Positions 33,234-43,400 of a stretch of 64,000 nt of DNA are shown in pieces. A model generated the notes under the pieces. That model was not told where the DNA came from. It saw only the letters and a program-made list of their open reading frames with translations, and made no database searches. The position numbers were made by a program, and so were the translations under genes. How positions within the stretch are numbered: position 1 is the first letter of the stretch; the number at the start of each line of letters is the position of its first letter. The stretch is from Actinoplanes sp. M2I2 (GTDB lineage: Bacteria; Actinomycetota; Actinomycetes; Mycobacteriales; Micromonosporaceae): positions 372,001 to 436,000 of the forward strand of contig NZ_JALPVJ010000002.1 in assembly GCF_023544445.1 (NCBI RefSeq), written 5' to 3'.

Positions 33234-36200
33234 ATGAGCCTGCGCTCGTCAGTGATGCGCACCCTGTGCTTCTCGGCCGTCTTTCTGGCCGCCACCTACG
33301 CCGGGCGGCTGACGGTGCTCGACGAGACCAACCTGAGCCTGGTCTGGCCCGCGGCCGGCGTGTCGGCGGTGTGGTTCCTGACCCAGTACCGCTCCCGGTG
33401 GCGGTCCCTCGACGCCGCCGCTCTGTCCCTGATCACGGTCTCGGTGAACACGGCCACCGGCGCGTCCCTCGTCCTGTCGCTGTGGTTCGTGCTGGCCAAC
33501 CTGGTGCAGGCCGGGCTGTTCGCCTTTCTGGTGCGCCGGTGGCTGGCCAACCTGTGGGCTGCGACCGGTCAGGATCAGCTGACCCGCACGTACGAGATGT
33601 GGCGCCTGACGGCGGCTGCGGTGGTGGCCACCGGCGGCGGCGCGCTGCTCGGCCCCACCGGTGTCTGGGTGGTCAACGGCACGTACTCCTGGCCGGCCAC
33701 GGCGGTCTGGATGACCCGCAACACCGTCAGCATCCTGCTGATCAGCTCGATCTGGCTGATCTGGGGCTACGCCTGGCAAACTGGTCCGGGCACCTGGCGG
33801 GATTCGGTCGTGACCCGCTGGGCGCGGACCCCGGTGCGGCGCAAGCTCGAGTACGCCACCGTCGTCGTGCTGTCCGCCGCGGCCTACTGCGCCGTCTTCG
33901 GCATCAACCACGGGCTTCCCCTGGCGTTCACCCTGATCGGCATGACGGTCTGGGCCGGTTCGCGCCTGCACACCGCCTTCGTGGTGGCCCACGACCTCGC
34001 GTTCGGCACGGTGGCGGTGTTGTTCACGCTGCACGGCACCGGCACGTTCGCCTTCATCGGCTCGTACACCGCCCGGGCGCTGGTGGCCCAGGCGTTCGTC
34101 GGCACGATCGCCGCGGTCGGCCTGGCCCTGGCCCTCGGCCGGGACGAACGTGCCGCCCTGGTCACGCAGCTGCGCACCGAACGTGCCGCCGCGGCCGACC
34201 AGGCCAACCTGACGACGGCCATCGTCAACTCGATGGCCGAGGGGCTCACGGTCGTCGACGAGCAGGGCCGGCTGCTGCTGCGCAATCCGGCCGTACGCGG
34301 GCTCCTCGGGGGTGTCGTCAGCGGTTCCGACCAGATCGGCAAGCCCGACTACTACGGGCTCCTCCACCCGGACGGAACGCCGATGGGGCCCGAGGAGATG
34401 CCGTACCGCCGGGCTCTCGCGGGCACGGAGGTGCGCGGCCTCGACATGCTGGTCCGCAATCCCGGGGTGCCCCAGGGCCGCCTGCTGAGCGCCAGTTCCG
34501 CTGTCCTGCCGGGCACGCTGAACGGGGCTCGCTGCGCCGTCACCGTGTTCCACGACGTCACGGCCGAACGCCGGCACCGCGACGAGCTGGCCGCCTTCGC
34601 CGGCGTCGTCGCCCATGACCTGCTCAACCCGCTGACCACGGTCGAGGGCTGGACCGCCTGGCTCACCGACGCGCTCGACGAGCCGGGCCCGCGGGACGAC
34701 GCCGAGACGCGCGACGGGCTGATCAGGATCAGCCGGGCCGGCCGGCGCATGCGGGGCATGATCGACGACCTGCTGGCCTACACCACCGCCCGCGACGCCG
34801 CCCTCAGCCCGACCCTGGTCGACCTCAGCGAACTGGTCAACGACATCGCGATCGCGCGTATCGACCAGGCGCAGAGCGCGGGCACCCCGGTGCCCGCCTT
34901 CGACATCGGCGAGCTGCTCAGCGTCTACGCCGACCCGGTCCTCGTCCGGCAGCTGCTGGAGAACCTGATCAGCAATGCCATCAAGTACACCGGCGCGGGT
35001 GTCACCCCGCGGCTGCGCATCCGCACCGACCGCACCGATCACCAGGTCACCGTGACGATCGACGACAACGGCATCGGCATCCCCGACGGGCAGCAGAACA
35101 GCATCTTCGAGAGCTTCCACCGGGCCCACCGCTCGGCCGGTTACAGCGGCACCGGGCTGGGCCTGGGCATCTGCAAACGCATCGTCGAACGCCACGGTGG
35201 CAGCATCGGCGCCGCGGCCGGCCCCGACGGCCACGGCTCCCGGTTCAGTTTCACCCTGCCCGCCGACGCCGGCAGCGCCCCGCCGCCCGAGGAGGCTCCC
35301 GCCCCGAGCGCCCGGCCGGCCGGCCCGCCGGCCGTCGTCCACTCCGACCCGGACGACTTCGGCCTGTTCCCCGCGGCCGGCTTCGAGCACGCCGCCCATC
35401 TGGTGCTCGACTACCTGCACGAGCAGATGCCGCTGGCGTTCTGGGCCGTCACCCGGGTCCAGAACGGCCGGCAGACCTACCTCTACCTCGACTCCGACAA
35501 CGGCTACGGCCTGCGCCGGGGCGAGAGCCACCCGTGGGAGGACAGCTTCTGCGTCCACATGGCCGCCGGGAACGCCCCCACCGTGGCGCTCGACGCTCAG
35601 GCGGTCCCCGCGTACGCGAAGGCCGGCGTCAACCAACTGATCGACATCGGGACGTACGCCGGCGCGGTCATCACCGAACCCGACGGCTCCCTGTTCGGCG
35701 CGATCTGCGGCCTCGACCCGCAGGTCCGTACCGGGGACTCGCGCCTGGCCCGGGCCGAACCTCTGCTGGCGCTGCTGGGCCGCCTGCTCACCGCCGCCCT
35801 GGCCACCGACCGGGTGCAGGATCTGGCCACCAACGCGCTGCTGCGCGAACATCTCGGCGCCGACCTGGACACCCTCACCGGCCTTCCGGACAGGCGGGCC
35901 TGGCGGCGCATTCTCGACCGTGCCCAGGCCCGGTTCGAACGACTCGCCGACCCCACCGTCGTGGCCGTCCTCGATCTGGACGGCCTGAAGGAGATCAACG
36001 AGACCCGGGGACGTGTGTCCGGTGACGCCCACATCATGGCCGCGGCCACCGCGGCCCGCCGCGCCATCCGCGACACCGACTTCATCGCCCGCATCGGCGG
36101 CGACGAGTTCGGCCTCGTCCTCACCCACTGCACCCGGCCCGACGCCGAGACCGTCGTGAACCGCATCAACGCCGAACTGGCCGCCGCCGAGGTCGCCGCC

Positions 36201-36317
36201 TCCCTCGGCTGGGCGGCGGCCGGCCCCGACGAGGGCGTTCCCGGTGCGCTGGACGCCGCCGACGCCGCCCTGTACGCCGAGAAACAACGGCGGGCCCGGC
36301 CGGCGCGCGTCTCGTAG
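33234..36317 (+). CDS. MASE1-PAS-histidine kinase-GAF-GGDEF hybrid
   Basis: 1027 residues. A MASE1-like membrane sensor (1-300, about eight helices) is followed by a PAS domain (about 320-440). HisKA has the phospho-acceptor His461 in FAGVVAHDLLNPLTTVEG. HATPase_c has N (LISNAIKYT), G1 (DDNGIGIP) and G2 (GTGLGLGICKRIVERHGGS) boxes. After a Pro/Ala linker (about 670-700) come a GAF domain (710-860) and a GGDEF domain (about 880-1020) with IGGDEF and an RxxD I-site (RDTD). So one chain can sign both by phosphate and by c-di-GMP. The receiver gene 105 bases downstream is its likely partner. GGGGGA precedes the ATG. Confidence 0.88.
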   Translation: MSLRSSVMRTLCFSAVFLAATYAGRLTVLDETNLSLVWPAAGVSAVWFLTQYRSRWRSLDAAALSLITVSVNTATGASLVLSLWFVLANLVQAGLFAFLVRRWLANLWAATGQDQLTRTYEMWRLTAAAVVATGGGALLGPTGVWVVNGTYSWPATAVWMTRNTVSILLISSIWLIWGYAWQTGPGTWRDSVVTRWARTPVRRKLEYATVVVLSAAAYCAVFGINHGLPLAFTLIGMTVWAGSRLHTAFVVAHDLAFGTVAVLFTLHGTGTFAFIGSYTARALVAQAFVGTIAAVGLALALGRDERAALVTQLRTERAAAADQANLTTAIVNSMAEGLTVVDEQGRLLLRNPAVRGLLGGVVSGSDQIGKPDYYGLLHPDGTPMGPEEMPYRRALAGTEVRGLDMLVRNPGVPQGRLLSASSAVLPGTLNGARCAVTVFHDVTAERRHRDELAAFAGVVAHDLLNPLTTVEGWTAWLTDALDEPGPRDDAETRDGLIRISRAGRRMRGMIDDLLAYTTARDAALSPTLVDLSELVNDIAIARIDQAQSAGTPVPAFDIGELLSVYADPVLVRQLLENLISNAIKYTGAGVTPRLRIRTDRTDHQVTVTIDDNGIGIPDGQQNSIFESFHRAHRSAGYSGTGLGLGICKRIVERHGGSIGAAAGPDGHGSRFSFTLPADAGSAPPPEEAPAPSARPAGPPAVVHSDPDDFGLFPAAGFEHAAHLVLDYLHEQMPLAFWAVTRVQNGRQTYLYLDSDNGYGLRRGESHPWEDSFCVHMAAGNAPTVALDAQAVPAYAKAGVNQLIDIGTYAGAVITEPDGSLFGAICGLDPQVRTGDSRLARAEPLLALLGRLLTAALATDRVQDLATNALLREHLGADLDTLTGLPDRRAWRRILDRAQARFERLADPTVVAVLDLDGLKEINETRGRVSGDAHIMAAATAARRAIRDTDFIARIGGDEFGLVLTHCTRPDAETVVNRINAELAAAEVAASLGWAAAGPDEGVPGALDAADAALYAEKQRRARPARVS

Positions 36318-36421
36318 CCCACCGGGCCGCACCGGGACCGCACCCGATCGGTCGTCGCGGAACCTCAACCGCCGGTGACCCCGTCCGATCCTGTGGGCAA
36401 CCCTTCCTCCAGGAGCAACCC

Positions 36422-36820
36422 ATGAGCGCAACCGTGCTGATCGCCGAGGACGACGACGACGTCCGCGACCTCGTAGCCCTCAGGCTCGCGGCGGCCGGCT
36501 ACAAGACGGTCACCGTCACCAACGGAAACGCGGCGTTGACGGCGGCGAGTCTCGAACATCCCGACCTCATCGTGCTCGACATCGACATGCCGGGCCTCGA
36601 CGGTCTGACGGTGTGCCAGCAGATCCGGAGCCTGGCCCGGACGTCCAGCCTTCCCGTGCTCATCCTGAGCGCACGATCGCGCGACCTGGACGAGAGTCAC
36701 GGGCGGGCGATGGGTGCGAGCGACTACCTGGCCAAGCCGTTCGACGCGGCCGAGCTGGTCGAGCGGGTGGCGCGCCTGCTGAGCGACACCTACGAGGCGG
36801 CGCCGCTGTCGCGCTGGTAG
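36422..36820 (+). CDS. Single-domain response regulator
   Basis: A CheY-like receiver of 132 residues with no output domain. The acidic pocket is EDDDD (9-13), the phospho-acceptor is Asp53 in IVLDIDMPG, switch Thr/Ser is in LILSARS, and Lys is in YLAKPFDA. AGGAG lies 6-10 bases before the ATG. It follows the hybrid kinase gene on the same strand and probably receives phosphate from it, then acts by protein contact. Confidence 0.9.
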   Translation: MSATVLIAEDDDDVRDLVALRLAAAGYKTVTVTNGNAALTAASLEHPDLIVLDIDMPGLDGLTVCQQIRSLARTSSLPVLILSARSRDLDESHGRAMGASDYLAKPFDAAELVERVARLLSDTYEAAPLSRW

Positions 36821-36868
36821 CCGTCTCCCTTTCCACCGACGGCCCATCCAACTACAGTCATCGATATA

Positions 36869-36882
36869 TGGGAGCGCTCCCA
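36869..36882. promoter_or_regulatory. CebR-type operator
   Basis: TGGGAGCGCTCCCA is a perfect 14-base palindrome and is identical to the published consensus site of the cellobiose-responsive repressor CebR of Streptomyces. It lies 19 bases before the GTG start of a cellulose-binding (CBM2) protein and overlaps its leader. A CebR gene is not in the window. Confidence 0.8.
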
Positions 36883-36900
36883 AGACTGGAGGTGGTTGTC

Positions 36901-38061
36901 GTGCGAGGTCGGCTCTTCGCTGTCATGGCGACGGCGGTGGTGGTGGCGGCGGGATCGGCGGTGGTGGGGGTGCCGGGCGCGTCGGCCGCGCCGGCCTGCA
37001 CGGTCGGCTGGACCGCCAATCAATGGGCCACCGGGTTCACCGCCGACGTCCAGGTTACCAACGGCGGCGCGGCGGTCACGTCGTGGACGCTGTCCTGGAC
37101 GTTCGCCGGCGACCAGCGGGTCACCAGCGGCTGGAACGCCGCCGTCACCCAGTCGGGGAGCGTCGTGACCGCCGCGAGCCTCGGCTGGAACGGCGCCCTG
37201 GCCAGTGGGGCGTCCACCCGCTTCGGCTTCCAGGGCACCTACTCCGGCACCAATGCGGCGCCCGCCGCCTTCACCTTCAACGGCGTCTCGTGCAGTGGCG
37301 ACGCGCCCACCCCCACTCCCACCCCGTCCACGAGTCCTCCGACGCCCACGCCGACCCCCACCGACCCACCGCAGGGATGCGGGCCGGCCGCGCTCTGCGA
37401 CGGCTTCGAGAATCAGTCGGGCAGCGCTCCGGCGGGCAACTGGGCCGTCACCTACCCCGACTGCTCCGGCGCCGGCACCGCCGCCATCGACCGCACGGTC
37501 GCCCACAGCGGCTCGGTGTCGCTCCGCATCAACGGCGCGGCCGGCTACTGCAACCACGTCTTCGTCCGCAACAGCCAGATTCTCGGCGCCACGAGTACGG
37601 CCTGGTACGTCCGCTTCTACGTCCGGCACACCACCGCCCTGGCCACCGCGCACGTCACCGCCGTGGCCATGCGCGACTCCGCCGACGGCCAACGTGACCT
37701 GCGCTTCGGCGGCCAGAACGGCGCCCTGCAGTTCAACCGCGCCTCCGACGACGCCACGCTGCCCGAACAGAGCCCGGCCGGGGTCGCCCTGTCCGCCCCG
37801 CTCCCGGTGAACACCTGGAACTGCGTCGAATACAAGGTCGACGGCCGGGACGGAACGATCGAGACCTGGCTGAACGGCGCCTCGGTGCCCGGTCTGCTCG
37901 AGGACGGCGTCCCCACCCACGACATCGACAGCCAGTGGCTCAACCGCGCCTGGCGCCCGGCCCTGACCGACCTGCGCCTGGGCTGGGAGAGCTACGGCGA
38001 AGGAGCCGACACCCTCTGGTACGACGACGTGGCCGTGAGCGCCACCCGCAACGGCTGCTGA
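36901..38061 (+). CDS. Secreted CBM2 protein with C-terminal jelly-roll-like domain
   Basis: 386 residues. The signal peptide (RGRLFAVMATAVVVAAGSAV) ends near ASAAPAC. A CBM2 cellulose-binding domain (about 30-130) has conserved Trp in WTANQWATGF, SWTLSWTF and LGWNG. A Pro-Thr linker (TPTPTPSTSPPTPTP) leads to a C-terminal domain of about 220 residues (CDGFENQSGSAPAGNWAV, FYVRHTT, CVEYKVDG) resembling concanavalin-like lyase or glucanase folds, without a catalytic motif I can name. GTG 36901 follows GGAGG. A perfect CebR box precedes it, so induction by cellobiose is likely. Confidence 0.82.
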   Translation: MRGRLFAVMATAVVVAAGSAVVGVPGASAAPACTVGWTANQWATGFTADVQVTNGGAAVTSWTLSWTFAGDQRVTSGWNAAVTQSGSVVTAASLGWNGALASGASTRFGFQGTYSGTNAAPAAFTFNGVSCSGDAPTPTPTPSTSPPTPTPTPTDPPQGCGPAALCDGFENQSGSAPAGNWAVTYPDCSGAGTAAIDRTVAHSGSVSLRINGAAGYCNHVFVRNSQILGATSTAWYVRFYVRHTTALATAHVTAVAMRDSADGQRDLRFGGQNGALQFNRASDDATLPEQSPAGVALSAPLPVNTWNCVEYKVDGRDGTIETWLNGASVPGLLEDGVPTHDIDSQWLNRAWRPALTDLRLGWESYGEGADTLWYDDVAVSATRNGC

Positions 38062-38074
38062 GCCCGGCCACAGA

Positions 38075-38103
38075 GGCGGGGCCGTGTTCAGCGCGGCCCC
38101 GCC
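38075..38103. terminator. Strong bidirectional terminator hairpin
   Basis: GGCGGGGCCG and CGGCCCCGCC form a perfect 10-bp stem with a 9-base loop, placed between the convergent CBM2 and MFS transporter genes. Confidence 0.75.
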
Positions 38104-38140
38104 CATGTCTACCCGGCTGCGGCGGCAGTCGGCCGGGACG

Positions 38141-39565
38141 TCAGGCGGCGACCGCCGCTTCGGCCATCTGCTCACTGGTCGGGCGCAGCCGGGGCGCACC
38201 CAGCGCGGTCACGATGTTGGCCGCCGCGAAGACCGCCGCGATCAGCAGGCCGCGTTCGAATCCGCCCACCAGGGCTTCCTGCTGACCGGCGCCTCCGGCG
38301 AGAAGGCCCTCGACGTGGGTGGTCGCCAGCGTGGTGATCACGGCCAGGCCCAGCGCGCCGCCGACCTGATAGCCCGCGTTCACCACGCCCGACGCCGCGC
38401 CGGCCTGATCGTGCGAGACTTCCGCGACGGCGGCGATCGAGGCCGGGGTGCCGACCGCGATGATGCCCACCCCGAAGAGCACCAGGCCGGGCAGGATCGT
38501 CAAGGCGTACGAGCCCGTGGCGTCGGCCTGAGACAGCAGGAGCAGCCCGGCCACGCTGAGCACCGCACCGCCCACCTGGACCGGCTTGGTGCCGTATCGG
38601 GTGACCAGTTGCGAGGCCACCACCGCGCTGGCGATCGCCGCGATGCCCATCGGCAGGAACTGCAGGCCGGTCTCCAGCGCGGTCAGGCCGCGGACCTGCT
38701 GCAAGAAGATCGCGGTGAGGAAGAACATCGCCAGGAACGCGGCGCCGTTCAGGGCGAGCGCCAGGATCGAGGTGGACAGGCCGCGCGACCGGAACAGGCT
38801 GAGCGGCACCAGCGGCGCCGCCGACCGGGCCTCCACCCGGACGAACGCGGCCAGCAGCACCAGGCCGCCGATCAGCAGGGCCAGCACCTCCGGCGACGAC
38901 CAGCCCAGCGGCTCGGCGCGGATGACCCCCAGCACGATGGCCAGCAGGCCGGCCGTGCTGAGCAGGGCGCCGGCGAGGTCGAAGGTACGCGGGCCGCTGA
39001 TCGCCACCCGGGACTCGCGGACGAACAACGGGATCATCGCCGCCAGCGCCACCGCGATGGGCACGTTGACCAGGAACACCCATCGCCAGCTCAGCGAGTC
39101 GACGAGCAGGCCGCCGGCGATGACGCCCAGCGTGCCGCCCAGCCCGGCCAGGCCGCCCCAGACGCCCATCGCGATGTTGCGATCCCGGCCGTGGTACGTC
39201 ACGGTGAGGATCGCGAAGGCAGCCGGCGACATCAGCGCTGCGCCGAGGCCCTGCAGCGCGCGCATCACGACGAGCTGCTCCGGGTTCTGCGCGAGCCCGG
39301 CGATCAGCGACGTGACGGCGAACAGGGCCAGGCCGGCGATGAACAGCCGGCGCCGCCCGAGCAGATCGGCGGCACGACCACCGAGCAGGAGGAAGCCGCC
39401 GAACAGCAGCGTGTACGCGCTGATCACCCACTGCAGGCCGGACGCGGAGAAGCTCAGATCGCCCTGGATGTCGGGGAGCGCGACGTTCACGATCGTCACG
39501 TCGAGCACCACCATGAACTGGGCGAACGCCAGCACTGCCAGCGTCGACCACGGGTTGCGTTGCAC
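38141..39565 (-). CDS. MFS drug exporter, DHA2/EmrB type
   Basis: A 474-residue transporter with about 14 membrane helices. Motif A (GGRAADLLGRRRLFIAGLAL), motif D1 (FAQFMVVLDVTIVNVALPDI) and antiporter motif C (GLAGLGGTLGVIAGGLLVD) are clear. It should export toxic compounds by proton exchange. The GTG start follows GGTGG. A TetR gene lies just upstream on the same strand, and matching operators stand before both genes. Confidence 0.9.
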   Translation of the reverse strand: MQRNPWSTLAVLAFAQFMVVLDVTIVNVALPDIQGDLSFSASGLQWVISAYTLLFGGFLLLGGRAADLLGRRRLFIAGLALFAVTSLIAGLAQNPEQLVVMRALQGLGAALMSPAAFAILTVTYHGRDRNIAMGVWGGLAGLGGTLGVIAGGLLVDSLSWRWVFLVNVPIAVALAAMIPLFVRESRVAISGPRTFDLAGALLSTAGLLAIVLGVIRAEPLGWSSPEVLALLIGGLVLLAAFVRVEARSAAPLVPLSLFRSRGLSTSILALALNGAAFLAMFFLTAIFLQQVRGLTALETGLQFLPMGIAAIASAVVASQLVTRYGTKPVQVGGAVLSVAGLLLLSQADATGSYALTILPGLVLFGVGIIAVGTPASIAAVAEVSHDQAGAASGVVNAGYQVGGALGLAVITTLATTHVEGLLAGGAGQQEALVGGFERGLLIAAVFAAANIVTALGAPRLRPTSEQMAEAAVAA

Positions 39566-39604
39566 CGGTCCACCTCATCACCACGCTGCCCTGTGCGGCG
39601 TACA

Positions 39605-39617
39605 TGTACACCGTATA
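39605..39617. promoter_or_regulatory. TetR operator 2 before exporter gene
   Basis: TGTACACCGTATA matches the perfect palindrome before the TetR gene (TGTACGACGTACA) at 10 of 13 positions, 40 bases upstream of the exporter start. Confidence 0.55.
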
Positions 39618-39678
39618 TGGAACGCCTGCCGGGGCGTCAAGCGAAGGGGTGATCAGGTGGTGTGACGAAGAACGCGCG

Positions 39679-40350
39679 TCAGCGACGCCGGACGCCGCGC
39701 ACGCCTTCGACCAGCAGGTCGATGTTCAGGTCGAAATAGTCGTCCCCGTCGCGGCAGGCGACCAGGGCCGGACCGGCGGCGATGACCCGGGGGTAACGCT
39801 CGGGTGGCAAGGACGCCAGCCTCGCCAGCTTGTCGCGGCGCGCCTGATCCTCGTCGACCTCGGGACGCGGCGGCGCCGGCGACGGGTCGGCGGCCACGAG
39901 CGTGATGATCGAGCAGACCAGAAAGGTGCCGACCTCCGCCCCGCGGGCCGGCGTGAAACCGGCCCGCTGGAGCAGCTCCAGCACCCGTTCGGCGATCTCG
40001 AGGCCGGGCTCGGCGGCGAGAATGCGCCGCAACGTCAGGTTGGCCAGCGCGGGATGCGGCCGGACCGCCACCAGGAACGCGGCCAGCACTTCGCGCAGCT
40101 GGGCGTCCCAGGGCGCGTCGGTCGGCGCCGGCAGCTTCACCGCCTCGATCAGATGCTCGGCCAGACCGTCGAGCAGGCTGTCCTTGTCGCTGAAGTGCCA
40201 GTACATGGCCATCGGGGTGACGCCGTGCTCCTGCGCGAGGCGCCGGATCGTGACCGCGTCGAGCCCTTCCGCGTCGGCCAAGGCGACGGCGCCGGCGACG
40301 ATCGCCTCACGGCTCAACCGGGGCCGGGTCACGTCGCTTTTTCTGGCCAT
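39679..40350 (-). CDS. TetR-family regulator with C-terminal TetR_C domain
   Basis: 223 residues. The HTH is REAIVAGAVALADAEGLDAV followed by TIRRLAQEHGVTPMAMYWHF. The ligand domain resembles TetR(C) (LDGLAEHLIEAVKLP). ATG 40350 was chosen; the longer frame to 40431 runs through an operator. It probably represses itself and the MFS exporter until a drug binds. Confidence 0.9.
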   Translation of the reverse strand: MARKSDVTRPRLSREAIVAGAVALADAEGLDAVTIRRLAQEHGVTPMAMYWHFSDKDSLLDGLAEHLIEAVKLPAPTDAPWDAQLREVLAAFLVAVRPHPALANLTLRRILAAEPGLEIAERVLELLQRAGFTPARGAEVGTFLVCSIITLVAADPSPAPPRPEVDEDQARRDKLARLASLPPERYPRVIAAGPALVACRDGDDYFDLNIDLLVEGVRGVRRR

Positions 40351-40358
40351 CAACCCAC

Positions 40359-40371
40359 TGTACGACGTACA
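40359..40371. promoter_or_regulatory. TetR operator 1 before tetR-like gene
   Basis: TGTAC-GAC-GTACA is a perfect palindrome with 5-base arms, 9 bases upstream of the regulator's start codon. It shares its pattern with the site before the exporter gene. Confidence 0.6.
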
Positions 40372-40402
40372 CGACCCGCGACCGGTTGCGGCGGCCCGCG
40401 CG

Positions 40403-43400
40403 CTAATCGGCGTACGCGACCACCCGGTCACGGCCGGTCTGCTTCGCCTCGTACAGGGCCCGGTCGGCGTGGGTGAGCAGCTGTCGCAGGTCCGGGTCGT
40501 CGCCGCCCGAGCCGGCCACGCCGACGCTGATGGTGACCGGCAGCGGGCCCGCGGCCGTCGGCACCGGTTCGCCGGACACGACCCGGTGCAGCCGGGCCGC
40601 CAGGCCGGTCGCGGTGGTCGCCGCCTGCGGGGTCAGGACGGCGAACTCCTCGCCACCGTAACGGCCGAGCAGGTCACCGTCGCGGACGGCGCCGCGCAGC
40701 CGGTCGGCGACCGCCCGGATCACCTCGTCGCCGACGGGATGCCCGTACGTGTCGTTGATGTTCTTGAAGTGGTCGATGTCGATCATGATGGCGGTCACCG
40801 GCTCGTGGCGCCGGCGGCTGACGAGCAGCTGGGCCTCCGCCTGGGCGAAGAAGTGGTTGCGGTTGGTCAGGCCGGTGAGCCCGTCCACCGTGGCCATCCG
40901 GCGCACCTGGCTGAACAACCGGGCGTTCTCGTACGCGGTCATGCCCTGGCCGGCGATGGCCGCGGCGACCTCCGCCTGCGCCTCGGTGATGCCGTCCTCG
41001 CGGCCGCAACCGACCAGCAGGACGCCGAACTGCTCGTCGTGCCGGCTGACCGGGATCGCCCACCAGCTCTGCGGCGCGCCGAGCAGGTCGTCGAAGGCGG
41101 GTGCGGCCGGTCCGGTGCGGGGGCCGGTCAGGTCGAGCAGCTCGGCGGGTACGGCCGGGACGCTGTGCCCGATCGGGGCGGCGGCGCCGTGGGCGGCCGA
41201 GACCAGCATCCGGCCGTCGGGCGACGCGGTCAGCAGCACGGCGGCGTCGGCCCGCAGGCTGCTCGTCAGGCTGCTCAGCAGGCGCCGCATGACCTCGTCG
41301 GGATCCAGCGTCGAGCTCTGGTCGGCCATCGCCGCGCGCAGGGTCTCGGCCACGTCGCGTTGCCGGCGGGCGGCCTGCACGGCGACCTCGAGCTGGGCCG
41401 CCCGGGCCGTCTCCAGCGACACCGCGATGTGGTTGGTGATGGCCTTGAGGATGGCGACGTCGTCGGCCGTGAACACGCCCTTGGCGACGCGGCTGTCCAG
41501 GTAGACGACGCCGCGCAGGTGACCGTCGAACTGCAGCGGGGCGATCAGGATGCTGCGCAGGCCGTGCGCCCGCATGCTGTGCGAGCCGAGCGCCGCGCCC
41601 TCCTCGCTGCCGGTGACCACGATCGGTTCGCCGGTGTGCCGTACCCGCTCGACCAGGGTGGCGCTGTAGCCGGTGAGCTCGCGGACGTCGTTGCCGTCGC
41701 CGTCCCGGCCGACCAGCGGCACGAGCAGGTCGTGGTTGAGCAGGAAGAGGAAGGCGCGTTCGGCGCCCAGGATCCGCAGCGTCTCGTCGAGGGCGACGCG
41801 GGCGAGCCGGCCCGGCTCGAGCACGGTCGCCGAGGCCAGGCTGACCTGCTGCAACGCTTCGAGGCGGCGGCGGAAGAGCGAGCTGGTGTCGGGGGCCACC
41901 GGGGTGGGGGCGACCGGGTCCGGCCGCTTGACGAGGAACTCGTCCTCGACCCAGCGCACCCGGTGGGGCCAGCGCTGGTCGGCCGCGATCGTGAGGGCGG
42001 TCGTCGCCTGCAACGCGGCCGAGGCGGGCTGGTCCAGCGCCGTGAGCGCCCGGGCCCGTACGCGGGCGGCCTCGTACGCGATGAGCGGCGCGTCCAGCGG
42101 CAGCAGCTCGACCTCGACGCCGGCCAGCAGGCGCACGGCCTCGAGCGGCCGGCCGTCGAGCAGTTCGAGCTCCGCGCGGGCCACCCGGTGGAATCCGCGC
42201 AGCGCCTTGTCGGTCGCCTTCTCACCCAGCCGGCCGACCGCCCCGCGCGCCGCCTCGCGAAGGGAAGCCGATGACGCCGGCGCTCCGGAGCGGCGCCACC
42301 GGGCGAGCCGGCCCAGCGCCTCGAAGACGTAGTAGACCCGCTGCTCGGGCACCATGGAGCCGGGCTTCATGCCGAGCGCGGCGAACTCGGCGGTGAGCTG
42401 GTCGAACGGCTCGCCGAGCTGGTCGGTCTCGTACAGGGCGACCATCCGGGCGCCGTACAGGTTGATCATTTGCAGCGGGTTGTCGGGGTAGTCGCGGACG
42501 AAGCGGCGCAGCACGTCGATGTGCCGGCTCGCCTCCCCGGGCCGGTCGCGCTGCGCGGCCAGGATCGCGGCCACCGCCCGGATCGCCGCGCCCTCGGCCT
42601 CGGCGCCCGGACCGAGCCGGGCGCTGCCCCGCCGCAGCCAGGCCTCGGCGTCGGCTGTGCGGCCCCGCTTGTAGAACTGCATGGAGACGCCGCCCACGCC
42701 GGTCAGGTAGTCGCCCAGCGCCAGCCACCGCTCGTGCTCGATCAGCGCCCGGCCCCAGATCTGCCCGTCCTCGTCGCGGCCGCCCAGATGGTTGCCGACC
42801 CCGCGCTTCCACCCGACGTAGCCGACCAGTTCCGGGTCACCCACGTCGGCCGCCACCGTGGCCGCCCGGTCGTAGAGCCGATCGGCGAACCGTGGCCGGC
42901 CGGCCACATCGGCGATCACCCCGAGACCGGCCATGTGCTGGGCGTACTCGCGTCCGGGGCCGAGCCGGTTGATCGGGTACAGCGCTCGCAGGCTCATCAA
43001 CGCGCGCATGATCCGGCGCATCCGCATCGAGAGCGAGAAGGTGCCGATGTCGTAGAGGACCGCCTGCAGCCGGAACTGTTCCCGGCGCCGTCCGTCGGCC
43101 GTGCCGAACCCCAGCCGGGTGCTGCCGACGACGAGCCCCAGCAGCACCGAGCCGAGCGTGGTCAGGGCGAGCGCCAGCCGTCCGCGGGGCAGCGGCGAAC
43201 CGAGCTCGGCCAGGCCGCGGCGGACCGCGTCGAACGCCCGGTCGGGGTTCCACGCGCTGTTGTGCACCAGGGCCACCTGGGCCCGGATCTCGGCCCGGCG
43301 CACCTTGTCGGGCTCGCCGCTCAGCGCCTGGTCGAGGTGGCGCAGGGCCTCGGCGAAACGCCCGGTGCGGGCGCAGCCCGCGCCCAGCGCGACGAAGAAG

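Noticed and set aside
33249..36431. 1060-residue open frame on the minus strand
   Set aside because: It lies wholly opposite the kinase-GGDEF hybrid, has low-complexity Gly/Arg/Val composition and no domain. It is an effect of high GC at third positions.
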